Origin: Pantanalinema rosaneae
GTDB taxonomy: Bacteria > Cyanobacteriota > Cyanobacteriia > Leptolyngbyales > Leptolyngbyaceae
NCBI RefSeq assembly: GCF_050753385.1
Contig: NZ_JBLZFZ010000025.1
Location: 1 to 64,000 of the forward strand
Direction: 5' to 3'
Length of the DNA: 64,000 nt
A program made the position numbers and the translations under genes. Shown here one piece after another: positions 41,898 through 50,841 of the stretch (positions are counted from its first letter, which is position 1; each line of letters opens with the position of its first letter). The notes beneath the pieces were generated by a model that made no database searches, had not been told where the DNA came from, and saw nothing but the letters and a program-made list of their open reading frames with translations.

Positions 41898-43468
41898 TGG
41901 CAAGAGTTGCGCTGCTGATTGGGACTGGAGAATATACAGACGGATTTAAGCCGTTATCGGCGGCTCCTAAAGATGTGGAGGCGATCGCGGCTGTGTTGCG
42001 TGACCCAGAAATGGGCGGATTTGATCAGGTAGAACCGTTAATTAACCAACCCCACACCACGATCGCCGAAACGATTGAAACCTGGTTTCGCTCACGCCAA
42101 AAAGATGATCTGGCATTGCTCTACATCTCTGGACATGGGGTGAAAGATGCCCAATCGGATCTCTACTTTGCGGCTTGCAATACTCGGAAGCAAAAAGAGG
42201 AATTAGTGCGATCGACGGCTGTTGCTGCCAGTTTTGTCCGCGATCGGATTCGGGAGAGCAAAGCCAAACGACAGGTGATTATTCTGGACTGCTGTTTCAG
42301 TGGAGCCTTTGGTGATCTGTTGTCTAAAGATGACGACACGATCAATCTAGAAACGCTGTTGGGTGCCGAAGGGCGAGTCGTGCTGACCTCTTCCAGTTCG
42401 ATTCAATATTCCTTTGAGCAACGGGATGGGGGGCTGTCGATTTATACTCGCTATCTTGTCGAAGGAATTCGGACTGGAGCCGCTGATATCGATGGCGATG
42501 GGGCGATTTCAGTGCAGGAATTGCACCACTATGCCAGTCGTAAGGTGCAGGAAGAATCCCCGGCAATGACTCCCAAGATTATTGTGTTGAAGGATGAGGG
42601 CTATCAGATTCGGATTGCCAAAACGCCTCTAGGTGATCCGAAGGTGAAATATCGCAAGGAAGCTGAGGCGATCGTGCAGGAAGATGGCGACACGATCGAT
42701 GAGATATTCAGTCGTCCGGTGTTGGAAGAGTGGCAACGTAAGCTCGGCTTAACGGATGCAGAAGTCCAAACGATCGAAACCGAAATTCTAGAACCAATTC
42801 GCCAGCGACAGGCGAAGATTCAGCGCTATCAGGAAGTATTTACACGGGCAATTCAGCATAAAAACCCGTTAGGTGAATTGGAGCGCAAGCGACTAAAACA
42901 GCTTCAACAGCTTTTGGGTTTATTGGATGAAAATGTGCAGTGGGTCGAGCAGGAAGCTTTAAAGCAATTGGAACATAACCTGGCTCAATCTCCAGATGAC
43001 CTGAGTTCAGAGAAAGGGATTGACTATACAACGCTGCGTGACCTGCTGAAGGCACAGGACTGGAAAGCCGCAGACCGAGAAACCTACCGGGTGATGATCC
43101 GGGCAGTGGGGAAAGAGGAGGGAAAGGGATTTACCCAAGACGAGCTATTAAATTTTCCCTGCACCGATTTGAAGACGATCGATGCTCTCTGGGTCAAATA
43201 CAGCAAGGGTCACTTTGGCTTTAGCGTCCAGAAAAAAATCTATGTAGAATGTGGTGGTAAACTGAACGGCGAGTATCCTGGTGATGAAATCTGGGAAAAA
43301 TTTGGCGATCGCGTCGGCTGGCGTAAAGATGGACAGTGGCTAAACTACTCCGACCTCAATCCTTCTCTTTCCTCTCCCCAGGGAAATTTTCCTCCGTTCG
43401 TATGGTGGGTCGTGTTGAGGGGGGGGTCGGGGTTTCTCTTCTCTCGCATCGAGACTTGTGAACTGTAG
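41897..43468 (+). CDS. Caspase-like protease fused to a GUN4 domain
   Basis: This is a 523-residue protein. The caspase (metacaspase/C14) domain spans about 1-235, with His80 in YISGHGVKD and Cys133 in LDCCFSG. An EF-hand-like loop DIDGDGAISVQE (about 197-208) lies in the small-subunit part. A coiled-coil linker (about 260-365) follows. The GUN4 domain spans about 372-523 (LRDLLKAQDWKAADRETYRVM, IDALWVKYSKGHFGFSVQKKIY, FGDRVGWRKDGQW, final FSRIETCEL). GUN4 domains bind protoporphyrin and Mg-protoporphyrin. I infer a protease gated by tetrapyrrole, possibly with Ca2+. There is no signal peptide. Confidence 0.88.
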   Translation: MARVALLIGTGEYTDGFKPLSAAPKDVEAIAAVLRDPEMGGFDQVEPLINQPHTTIAETIETWFRSRQKDDLALLYISGHGVKDAQSDLYFAACNTRKQKEELVRSTAVAASFVRDRIRESKAKRQVIILDCCFSGAFGDLLSKDDDTINLETLLGAEGRVVLTSSSSIQYSFEQRDGGLSIYTRYLVEGIRTGAADIDGDGAISVQELHHYASRKVQEESPAMTPKIIVLKDEGYQIRIAKTPLGDPKVKYRKEAEAIVQEDGDTIDEIFSRPVLEEWQRKLGLTDAEVQTIETEILEPIRQRQAKIQRYQEVFTRAIQHKNPLGELERKRLKQLQQLLGLLDENVQWVEQEALKQLEHNLAQSPDDLSSEKGIDYTTLRDLLKAQDWKAADRETYRVMIRAVGKEEGKGFTQDELLNFPCTDLKTIDALWVKYSKGHFGFSVQKKIYVECGGKLNGEYPGDEIWEKFGDRVGWRKDGQWLNYSDLNPSLSSPQGNFPPFVWWVVLRGGSGFLFSRIETCEL

Positions 43469-43561
43469 CACGAGCCAGTCCTGAGATTTTTTTAAGTTTT
43501 GTATCTGTCGTCCTACCCTACATAAAATCCCCCTTTCAGCGATCCGTTACCTGTCACCGCA

Positions 43562-44350
43562 TCACTCACTTGTCAGGTTTTTCTCTGAAGAAATGCTATA
43601 TTGCTGTCGCTTCGCCTGCGGATCAAAGCAATTTGCTAACACAAACGTTGCGGCAACTTGGCGGATCTCCTCGGCGGGGGCATCCCACTCTGCCCACAAA
43701 CTCTGCTGCCCCGGACTCACCTTGCTGGGCTTACCCCGCGCTCTAATTCTTGCCAGTAGCTTACTGCCCCAGTAATTCCGCTTTTCTGGTTTTGCTTGTG
43801 GTCTGTACTTTTGACAAAATTTACGATATGCCGCCGCACAGATCTCCAACGTTTTCCCCAATGCCAAAAATGCCGGATGCCATTGGGTAATACCATCATT
43901 GGTCAGACGGTCATAGATCCCATAATTGCTGTAATCATAGAAAAAACCTGGCTGCATATTAGCCGCTTTCGGATTGGCGTGAATGTAGCGCAACGTATTC
44001 AACGCTCGGCGTTTGTCACTCACCGGAAACCCCGTACTGTGATACCGTTTCTCCCAAAAATGTCCAGTACGATTCAGCATCCGGTTAAAACACATCGCTG
44101 TATACCAGTTCAGCCAGTGCATAATCTTCGGCAAATCTTCCGGGAGTTGTGGCTCCAACAGATAATGCACATGGTTACTCATAATGCAGAGCGCATAGAG
44201 CTTAAACCTAAATTTTTCCTGACACTGGCGAATCGCATACAGCAACACCTCCCGGCATGGCTCCCGCACCAGCCGAAACTCGCGATTATTACACCGAACC
44301 GTAATGTGATAGCAGTATCCAGTTTGCAAGTTGCGAGGTTGACGTGACAT
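43562..44350 (-). CDS. REP-associated tyrosine transposase-like (IS200-type HUH)
   Basis: This is a 262-residue single-strand DNA transposase-type protein. It has the HUH motif in MSNHVHYLLEPQ (His-Val-His), the catalytic Tyr in about YTAMCFNRMLNRTGHFWEKRYHS, and the typical RYIHANPKAA block. The full C-terminal extension (about 170-262) is present, as in REP-associated transposases. No REP palindrome or second copy is seen in the flanks. It may be a domesticated housekeeping copy or a solitary element. Confidence 0.85.
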   Translation of the reverse strand: MSRQPRNLQTGYCYHITVRCNNREFRLVREPCREVLLYAIRQCQEKFRFKLYALCIMSNHVHYLLEPQLPEDLPKIMHWLNWYTAMCFNRMLNRTGHFWEKRYHSTGFPVSDKRRALNTLRYIHANPKAANMQPGFFYDYSNYGIYDRLTNDGITQWHPAFLALGKTLEICAAAYRKFCQKYRPQAKPEKRNYWGSKLLARIRARGKPSKVSPGQQSLWAEWDAPAEEIRQVAATFVLANCFDPQAKRQQYSISSEKNLTSE

Positions 44351-44414
44351 CTGGGCAACGTTCCATCAAAGTTCCCCATTTCAAGCGGCGGTATACGTTA
44401 CACATAGTCGATCT

Positions 44415-45050
44415 CTAAGGATCTAATACCAACAGCCACTCAGTACCTTTGGGATTCCACCTTGGGCTAGGCGTGTCGCCAATCACATACGGTCCCCAGT
44501 AACGGCGGGAACCATCCTGAGCAAAGGCAACCACAATATCACCCTTGTTGACTTTGAGCTTGCGATCGGGCAACGACACAATCAACCCTTTAGCGGCTCC
44601 TTCACCGGGTTCAAAATCCCAGTGTGCCGGAGGTTCATAGCTACCATACGAGTTATCGGTTGTGACTGACTCTGGAGTGCTAGCGGTTTTTTTCGCCAGT
44701 ACCGCCACCCGAATCGGGTAATCCGTCGGGTTACTAATCCGCAAGCCGCCCGATCGACCCACATTTGAGCCAGGAGTGACTGGGGCTTGCGCGATCGGAG
44801 GCGTTGTCGGTTCGGCTTGGGCTATAGGGGTAGGGGTGGGCGAGGCGGTGGTTCGCTCAGGTAGAATCGCAGACTGAGTTGGTACCGGATCATTAGGCAG
44901 GGCATCAATACCAGCCGTTTGTAGATTGGAATCAGGTAGAGATTGCCCCAGCCACCACCAACCACCCGCCAGCAGCAATGCCGCTCCCAGGACAGTCACG
45001 ATCGCTGGATGACATATCTGCTTCATCTCTTTAATTGCCTTGCCCCACAT
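44415..45050 (-). CDS. Membrane-anchored hypothetical protein with Pro/Thr linker
   Basis: The N-terminal helix (AIVTVLGAALLLAGGWWWLG) is followed by a Pro/Thr/Gln-rich linker and a C-terminal beta-domain (GLRISNPTDYPIRVAVLAKK, VNKGDIVVAFAQDGSRRYWGPYVIG, RWNPKGTEWLLVL). I preferred the ATG at 45050; a TTG at 45125 and an ATG at 45026 are alternatives. It is probably anchored in the plasma membrane with the domain outside. The function is unknown. It is divergent from the ycf20-like gene. Confidence 0.65.
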   Translation of the reverse strand: MWGKAIKEMKQICHPAIVTVLGAALLLAGGWWWLGQSLPDSNLQTAGIDALPNDPVPTQSAILPERTTASPTPTPIAQAEPTTPPIAQAPVTPGSNVGRSGGLRISNPTDYPIRVAVLAKKTASTPESVTTDNSYGSYEPPAHWDFEPGEGAAKGLIVSLPDRKLKVNKGDIVVAFAQDGSRRYWGPYVIGDTPSPRWNPKGTEWLLVLDP

Positions 45051-45175
45051 CCGTTCGTCACCCACGCACCTACTCTTTAGTGATAGCAATCTTTCAGCCG
45101 ACTTGGAGCGAGATTCACCATCCAATGATCAAATCTAGTGTAGGGTGATGAAAGCTTACGAGTAGAGACAAGCCG

Positions 45176-45508
45176 ATGCAAAATACTCGTCTAAATAATT
45201 TGGTTGATAATTGGATCGCTGGTGCAGAGGGTTGGTTACGCAATCCCTGGCGGCGGCTGTCAGTGGTGATTATTAGTCTACTGTTAGGGAACTTCCTGGC
45301 GACCGCTCTGGCAACGGTGGCAGGGCAACGGGCAGAACTGGATATTATTATTGCCGGGTTGTTAGTGGTATTGATCGAACTGATCAACCGGATTCACTAT
45401 GGGGGTTCTGTAGAACTCCGGCGATCGTTGCTCGTCCAAAATTTGAACGCGATCAAGATTGGTCTAATGTACGGGTTCTTTGTGGAAGCCTTCAAGCTGG
45501 GCTCGTAA
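45176..45508 (+). CDS. ycf20: Ycf20-like protein (DUF565)
   Basis: This 110-residue membrane protein shows the family pattern NPWRRLSVVIISLLLGNFLATALATVAGQRAELDI, a second helix (IIIAGLLVVLIELINRI) and ending IKIGLMYGFFVEAFKLGS. Ycf20 proteins are conserved in cyanobacteria and plastids and are linked to thermal energy dissipation in algae; the molecular role is not settled. Confidence 0.9.
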   Translation: MQNTRLNNLVDNWIAGAEGWLRNPWRRLSVVIISLLLGNFLATALATVAGQRAELDIIIAGLLVVLIELINRIHYGGSVELRRSLLVQNLNAIKIGLMYGFFVEAFKLGS

Positions 45509-45553
45509 GGTTACAATCCAAACAAATCCCTTAACCTTGCAAGTTTGGTTGCT

Positions 45554-47455
45554 ATGTCTCCAGTTGATTTGTTGTCGCCCCAGGTTCGGTTTGCGTCTGT
45601 ACGAGAAAAGGTGGCTGATCTGCGATCGCTTTTGCAAGCGGATCAGCTTGATGCCTACCTGATTCCCGCCGCCGATGAGCATTTGAATGAATACTTACCT
45701 GCCGCCAAGCAACGGCGGATTTGGGTCAGCGGCTTTACGGGTTCTGCTGGAGATTTCTTGCTGGGACGGGAGCAAGCCTGGTTGTTTGTCGATTCCCGCT
45801 ATTACGAACAGGCGGATTTAGAAGTTGATCCAGCTTTAATTCAAGTCTCAAAATTAGGGTTAGAAAATCACAAAACCTTAGAGGAAACACTGGAAACCCT
45901 TGGTCGCGAGGCAATCAAAGCCGGACGATCGTTGCGCTTAGGGTTTGATCCATTTACCCTGTCGCTGCATCAGTTCCGCACCCTGCAACAACAACTGGAA
46001 CCCTGCGGCATTACCTTAGTATCCTTGCCCGAAAATCTAATCGATCGCGTTCGTACTCAAGCCCCCTGGCAAGCCACTGATCCCCTCCCTGCCTACGCCG
46101 ATTCCCAAGTCTTTTATTTGCCAGATGCTTTAACCGGGGAATCGATCGCCCAAAAACTGAAGCGGGTTCGCGATCAACTGCAACAGGTAAACGCCACCAT
46201 TCTGCCGATTACCAAATTGGATCAAATTGCCTGGTTGTATAACCTGCGGGGGTGGGACGTGCCCTACAATCCCGTGTTTATTGCCTACGCGATCGTTACT
46301 TTAGAACAGGCTTTTCTCTTCACGAATCTGGAACGGATCACTCCAGAAATTCAAGCCTTACTGCAACCGAATGTGACCTTGCTCCCCTACGGCGACTATG
46401 CCGCCACCCTGCGATCGCTAGTGACGCAGACTGCCACCGGTCGGGTGTTAATCGACCCCAAACAGATAACGGCAGGAACCTATCGGTTAATTACCCATGA
46501 TCTGGCAAGGCACTGTCCGATTACGGAAACCGATCATCCGATCGAGGGCATGAAAGCCCGCAAGAATGCCGTCGAAGTCACGCAAATGCAGCAGGCAAAC
46601 CTGAAGGCGAGTCGGGCGAAAACCCGCACGTTAAAGTGGCTATCCGATCAGCTTGCCAATGGTGCTTCAATCACAGAAGCCGATGTTGCTGCCACGGTCG
46701 AACAGTTTTATGCCGAAGAATCAGAGTTTCAAGGCTTAAGCTTCAACACGATCGCCGCCACGGGAGCCAATAGTTCGATCGTACATTACGGCACTCCCAG
46801 CGCCGACCAACCCTTGCAATCGGGACAATTTGTTTTACTCGATTCCGGTGCCCAATTCGCTTCGGGCACTACAGATGACACCCGTACCGCGATCGTCGGC
46901 GACCCGACTCCGGAGCAAATTGCTCGCTATACCGAAGTGCTAAAAGCCCACATTAACTGTGCCATGCAACGCTTTCCCAAAGGCACGACAGGAGCGCAGT
47001 TAGATGGCATTACGCGATCGACACTGTGGTTTGCTGGCTTGGACTATGGACATGGGACAGGGCATGGCGTTGGCGCATTCCTGAATGTCCATGAGGGACC
47101 CAACGGCATTAGTAAACGGGTGCAAGCGGCTCTGGAACCAGGCATGGTCACGAGTATTGAACCGGGCTTCTATGAGCCGGGATGGGGTGGGATTCGGATT
47201 GAGAATTTATACGTGGTACAGGAATTACCGAACGCGCAACCTGCCACCGACGATCAACCCCAAACCTCCTGGTACGGCTTCGAGTCGCTGACCTATATTC
47301 CGTTTGATCAACAGTTGATTGATCTTGATCGGCTGGATGTCCGCCAACGTCAATGGTTAGCCGACTACTACCAGGCGATCGTTGAAAAACTCGCTCCTAC
47401 CCTCAGCCCGGATGAAGCCACCTGGTTACAACAGGTTTGCCAGTTGCCAGCCTAG
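45554..47455 (+). CDS. Aminopeptidase P family (M24) metallopeptidase
   Basis: This is a 633-residue Xaa-Pro aminopeptidase of the long eukaryote-like form: two creatinase-type N-terminal domains, then the pita-bread domain (about 325-550). The metal ligands are visible: two Asp in LLDSGAQFASGTTDDTRT, His in YGHGTGHGVGAFL, Glu in VTSIEPGFYEPGWGGIRIEN. I chose the ATG at 45554; a TTG lies three codons upstream. It removes N-terminal residues before proline in the cytoplasm. Confidence 0.92.
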   Translation: MSPVDLLSPQVRFASVREKVADLRSLLQADQLDAYLIPAADEHLNEYLPAAKQRRIWVSGFTGSAGDFLLGREQAWLFVDSRYYEQADLEVDPALIQVSKLGLENHKTLEETLETLGREAIKAGRSLRLGFDPFTLSLHQFRTLQQQLEPCGITLVSLPENLIDRVRTQAPWQATDPLPAYADSQVFYLPDALTGESIAQKLKRVRDQLQQVNATILPITKLDQIAWLYNLRGWDVPYNPVFIAYAIVTLEQAFLFTNLERITPEIQALLQPNVTLLPYGDYAATLRSLVTQTATGRVLIDPKQITAGTYRLITHDLARHCPITETDHPIEGMKARKNAVEVTQMQQANLKASRAKTRTLKWLSDQLANGASITEADVAATVEQFYAEESEFQGLSFNTIAATGANSSIVHYGTPSADQPLQSGQFVLLDSGAQFASGTTDDTRTAIVGDPTPEQIARYTEVLKAHINCAMQRFPKGTTGAQLDGITRSTLWFAGLDYGHGTGHGVGAFLNVHEGPNGISKRVQAALEPGMVTSIEPGFYEPGWGGIRIENLYVVQELPNAQPATDDQPQTSWYGFESLTYIPFDQQLIDLDRLDVRQRQWLADYYQAIVEKLAPTLSPDEATWLQQVCQLPA

Positions 47456-47492
47456 TCCAGTTCAGACCAGCTTGGTATCCCCTGGATATTGC

Positions 47493-47565
47493 CCTCATCC
47501 CCAACCCTTCTCCCCAGGAAGAAGGGAGCTAAAGTTCTTGTTCCCTCGCCTTTTGGATGAGGGCA
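47493..47565. repeat. Cyanobacterial inverted-repeat element
   Basis: GCCCTCATCCCCAACCC opens and GGATGAGGGC closes the segment. It is related to the element at 5592-5692 and lies between convergent genes, so it may also act as a hairpin terminator. Confidence 0.65.
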
Positions 47566-47582
47566 GTTGGGCTGTCCCAGCC

Positions 47583-48122
47583 TTAATTCGTCAAATCAAC
47601 AAAATCGCCGCGTACCCAGCCCGTTGCTCCAGAACGGAACTTGACGTGATACCAGGTATAGCCATCCCCACCTCGGGTAGAGTTCATCACCTGCACCCGA
47701 TCGCCATCAATGCCGTAATGGGGTGAAGCAGCACTGGTGGAAGGAGCCAATCGCACATTTACCCGCGAACCGCGATCGGCAGTCCGGAGATAACCCACCC
47801 GGCTAGTGGCAGGACCGCCCTGTCCCGAAACAAAGGTAACAAAGTCGCCGCGCACCCAACCCGTCGCCCCAGAACGGAACTTGACGTAATACCAGGTATA
47901 GTTGTCACTGTAGCCTTGAGCGCTGTCTAACACTTCGACCCGATCGCCAACCAAGCCATAGTGGGGAGCGGAAGCATTTGTGGTCGGTTGTGATCGCACA
48001 TTAACGCGGCTACCCGGTTGTTGGCCACTGAGCATCGCGGGAACGGCTAAGGCGGGTACAGCCAATCCCACAGTCATCGCGGTAGTCGCTAGAATGGATA
48101 AAAAGTGACGCTTCACTGCCAT
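47583..48122 (-). CDS. Secreted protein with two SH3 domains
   Basis: This is a 179-residue exported protein; the ATG at 48122 sets a good signal peptide (MAVKRHFLSILATTAMTVGLAVPALA). Two bacterial SH3 domains follow (SRVNVRSQPTTNASAPHYGLVGDRVEVL and SRVNVRLAPSTSAASPHYGIDGDRVQVM), each ending in WYVKFRSGATGWVRGDFV-like sequence. It probably binds the cell wall. The open frame upstream of the ATG lacks homology. Confidence 0.88.
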   Translation of the reverse strand: MAVKRHFLSILATTAMTVGLAVPALAVPAMLSGQQPGSRVNVRSQPTTNASAPHYGLVGDRVEVLDSAQGYSDNYTWYYVKFRSGATGWVRGDFVTFVSGQGGPATSRVGYLRTADRGSRVNVRLAPSTSAASPHYGIDGDRVQVMNSTRGGDGYTWYHVKFRSGATGWVRGDFVDLTN

Positions 48123-48306
48123 AGTTGTGATATCCTTTGCGTAGTCAGCTTGATAGGGATAGTCCAAGTGCTTCACCAGATGGGATAAATGCGTGAAGCC
48201 TGGAGGTGTATTTTTAGAGTTCACTGCATCCCTATCAATCTCTACACTCCTCGATCGCAAAATTTCTTATGTCGCGATTGAGGATTATATTCTTTTCTTA
48301 TGAGAA

Positions 48307-49344
48307 TTACGGTGCGGGATTAGGATAGCGGCTGTGAATGCGATCGATCGCGGTTAAAATCTCTTCGGTGAGCGTGACATGGACGCTATCAAGATTTTGC
48401 TTGAGTTGGTCTAAGGTGCTGGCACCAACGATCGTGCTGCTGACAAACCAGCGTTGCTGCACAAACGCTAACGCCAGGGCAACTGGACTCAGATCATATT
48501 GCTGCGCCAGATTGACATAGTCGGCTACGGCTTCATTCACATTGGGTTTTAAATACCGTTGACCAAAGCCGGGAAATAACGTCATTCGGCTATTGGGGGG
48601 TGGGTTTTGTAGATACTTGCCCGTGAGATTCCCAAATCCCAATGGACTGTAGGCTAGTAAGCTGATATGTTCATGGCGACAGGCTTCCGCCAATCCCCAT
48701 TCAAACGATCGATTCAACAGATTGTAAGCATTTTGAATGGAAACAATTTTGGGTAAGCCACATTGCTTGGCGGCATGGCAGAACTCCATCACGCCCCAGG
48801 GAGTTTCGTTACTCAAGCCGATATAACGAATTTTGCCCGCATGAATCAGGTCAGCAAAGGCACTCAGTTGCTCGACGATCGGCACCGTGTCCCGAATTTG
48901 CTTGGGGTCGTAGCTGGTCTGTCCAAATAGCGGCACATAGCGATCGGGCCAGTGAATTTGATAGAGGTCAATGTAATCGGTACGCAACCGCTTCAGGCTG
49001 GCATTCACGGCTTGGTCAATATTGACGCGATCGATCTGGCGTTGACCCTGGCGCATCCAATTCATACCACGCGAGGGGCCGGCAATCTTAGTGGCAATAA
49101 TCAACCGATCGCGGGGTTGCTGGGCTAACCACTGACCAATGTAGCTTTCGGTCAAGCCCGAGGTTTCAGCTTTTGCCGGGACAGGATACATTTCCGCCGC
49201 ATCAATAAAGTTGACCCCTGCCGCGATCGCATAATCTAACTGTTGGTGCGCCTCCGCGATCGTGGTTTGCTGCCCAAAGGTCATTGTCCCCAGGCAAAGT
49301 TCTGAAACGTTCAGGGCACTATCCCCTAATTGCCGATACTGCAT
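48307..49344 (-). CDS. Aldo/keto reductase (Tas-like)
   Basis: This is a 345-residue NADP(H)-dependent (beta/alpha)8 oxidoreductase. The AKR signatures are GVNFIDAAEMYP, with catalytic Asp and Tyr, IIATKIAG with Lys, and LYQIHWPDRYVP with His. The insert AGPSRGMNWMRQGQRQIDR is typical of the E. coli Tas subgroup. It reduces aldehydes or ketones; the natural substrate is not known. Confidence 0.92.
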   Translation of the reverse strand: MQYRQLGDSALNVSELCLGTMTFGQQTTIAEAHQQLDYAIAAGVNFIDAAEMYPVPAKAETSGLTESYIGQWLAQQPRDRLIIATKIAGPSRGMNWMRQGQRQIDRVNIDQAVNASLKRLRTDYIDLYQIHWPDRYVPLFGQTSYDPKQIRDTVPIVEQLSAFADLIHAGKIRYIGLSNETPWGVMEFCHAAKQCGLPKIVSIQNAYNLLNRSFEWGLAEACRHEHISLLAYSPLGFGNLTGKYLQNPPPNSRMTLFPGFGQRYLKPNVNEAVADYVNLAQQYDLSPVALALAFVQQRWFVSSTIVGASTLDQLKQNLDSVHVTLTEEILTAIDRIHSRYPNPAP

Positions 49345-49584
49345 GATGTTGAGTGCTGTTTAAGCGTCTGATCTATCCTACCGGAGGATGAAGCATGACT
49401 CTGATGGCGATCGGGTGAGCAGCCTGGGCTGACAAGATGGCGGTCACAGGACTCCAGTTCAACTCTTCCGGAGTGAATCTAGTCCTCTTGTAGTATATTG
49501 AAGTATTAATGTAATATACGGATAAAGACGACTGCCTTTGCCGCAGACAATAATCTTCTCTGCCCGTCGCCCCAGGAACGTGCT

Positions 49585-50796
49585 ATGACTTCGCCTTACT
49601 ACAACTATGATGATTACGCCAATCCCGGACAAACCGGACAAAGTCGATCGCAGGGTTTGCTGAGTTCTGGTTGGCGACCCCTGAACCGGGATTTGGATTA
49701 TCAGTATTTAGCAGAGTTGCTCTGGACAGACACTGGCGAGTGCTGCCAAAAACTGATGAATTTGGCTAGCGACCTGGCAAATGCGGCGGGGCGGCGGGAA
49801 TATACCTGGTGGGCTAATTTGTTGAATCTGTTTTCCAGTGATACCCGCTACTACCTGGATGAATTCTGGAGTTACATCACCCCCGATCCGCTCTATCCCG
49901 ATCATCGTTATCCCGATGTTTTAAGCATTGAAACGCCAGTTAAACCGATCATTAGTCGCAACTCGATCGCGATCGATCATGTGTTTCGGCGGTTATGCGA
50001 GTTGATTATTCTCAAGATTCTCAAGTTGCTCGGCACACCGGATCTGATTACCCAGTATTACCTCGATCGGCACTTCTATTATCCCGTCAACCAGTTCACG
50101 GATTGGGAACGGCTTGATGTCGTGAATTCCGCATTAGCCTACTGGCACGAGGCAGACGTTTGGTTGCAGATTGACACCCTGGATAAGGAACGGCGGCTGA
50201 CGTTGCGGGCAAAGGATCTAACTCCATTGGCGCGGAAAGTCACCTATGGTTTGGCAGTGATGCTGAGTGGCTATCAAAGTCGGGTGGGACAAATCCAATC
50301 GGACTACCCAATTCGCACCTTTCCCCCAGAGGTGCAGAGTTTTACCGATGTAGTACAGCAAGCGATCCTGGATCAGGTGCAGTTAGCTGTTCTGGTCAGT
50401 GGTGAGCCGGGAACGGGGAAAACTGCCTGGACTCAAGCCGTGGCGAAAGAAGTTCTGGTGCCCCTGGGGTATGTGATCTTTATTTTGGATCACGAGGCGG
50501 TTGAGAACTTTGTGCCACCCCCCTATCTCGAACGGATTTGTCTGATCATCAATGAGGCAGATAATCTGGCACAGAATCGATCGATGGAAGCGGCTCAACA
50601 GATCAACAAGACCGAACGCATTCTCAGTCTGTTAGATGGCACTCTGTACCGCAGTGTGATCGATGATTTTGGCTGCCAACTGGAACAGCGATTAGTGGTG
50701 TTGATGACCTGTAATACAACCGAACGGCTTGATCCGGCGGTATTACGCAAAGGTCGAGTGGATTTGATCAGCGAGTTTACCCACCGCTTTGTTTAA
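49585..50796 (+). CDS. AAA ATPase with large N-terminal region
   Basis: This is a 403-residue protein. The first 250 residues have no recognised domain and contain many aromatics (YYNYDDYANPGQ, WWANLLNLFSSDTRYYLDEFW). The AAA core has GEPGTGKT (residues 273-280), a Walker B LIINEADN with Asn-Glu in place of Asp-Glu, and an Arg-finger region (RLDPAVLRKGRVD). It has a start-of-AAA link like MoxR/Bcs1-type proteins but belongs to no family I can name. It stands alone between the aldo/keto reductase gene and mtnP. Confidence 0.78.
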   Translation: MTSPYYNYDDYANPGQTGQSRSQGLLSSGWRPLNRDLDYQYLAELLWTDTGECCQKLMNLASDLANAAGRREYTWWANLLNLFSSDTRYYLDEFWSYITPDPLYPDHRYPDVLSIETPVKPIISRNSIAIDHVFRRLCELIILKILKLLGTPDLITQYYLDRHFYYPVNQFTDWERLDVVNSALAYWHEADVWLQIDTLDKERRLTLRAKDLTPLARKVTYGLAVMLSGYQSRVGQIQSDYPIRTFPPEVQSFTDVVQQAILDQVQLAVLVSGEPGTGKTAWTQAVAKEVLVPLGYVIFILDHEAVENFVPPPYLERICLIINEADNLAQNRSMEAAQQINKTERILSLLDGTLYRSVIDDFGCQLEQRLVVLMTCNTTERLDPAVLRKGRVDLISEFTHRFV

Positions 50797-50841
50797 GAGC
50801 AATGGCTAGGGATTTAGCCCCCTAGCCTCCCTTTCTATTTT

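Noticed and set aside
43796..44347. 183-residue plus-strand ORF opposite the REP-type transposase
   Set aside because: It is an antisense shadow of the transposase frame with no recognisable family.
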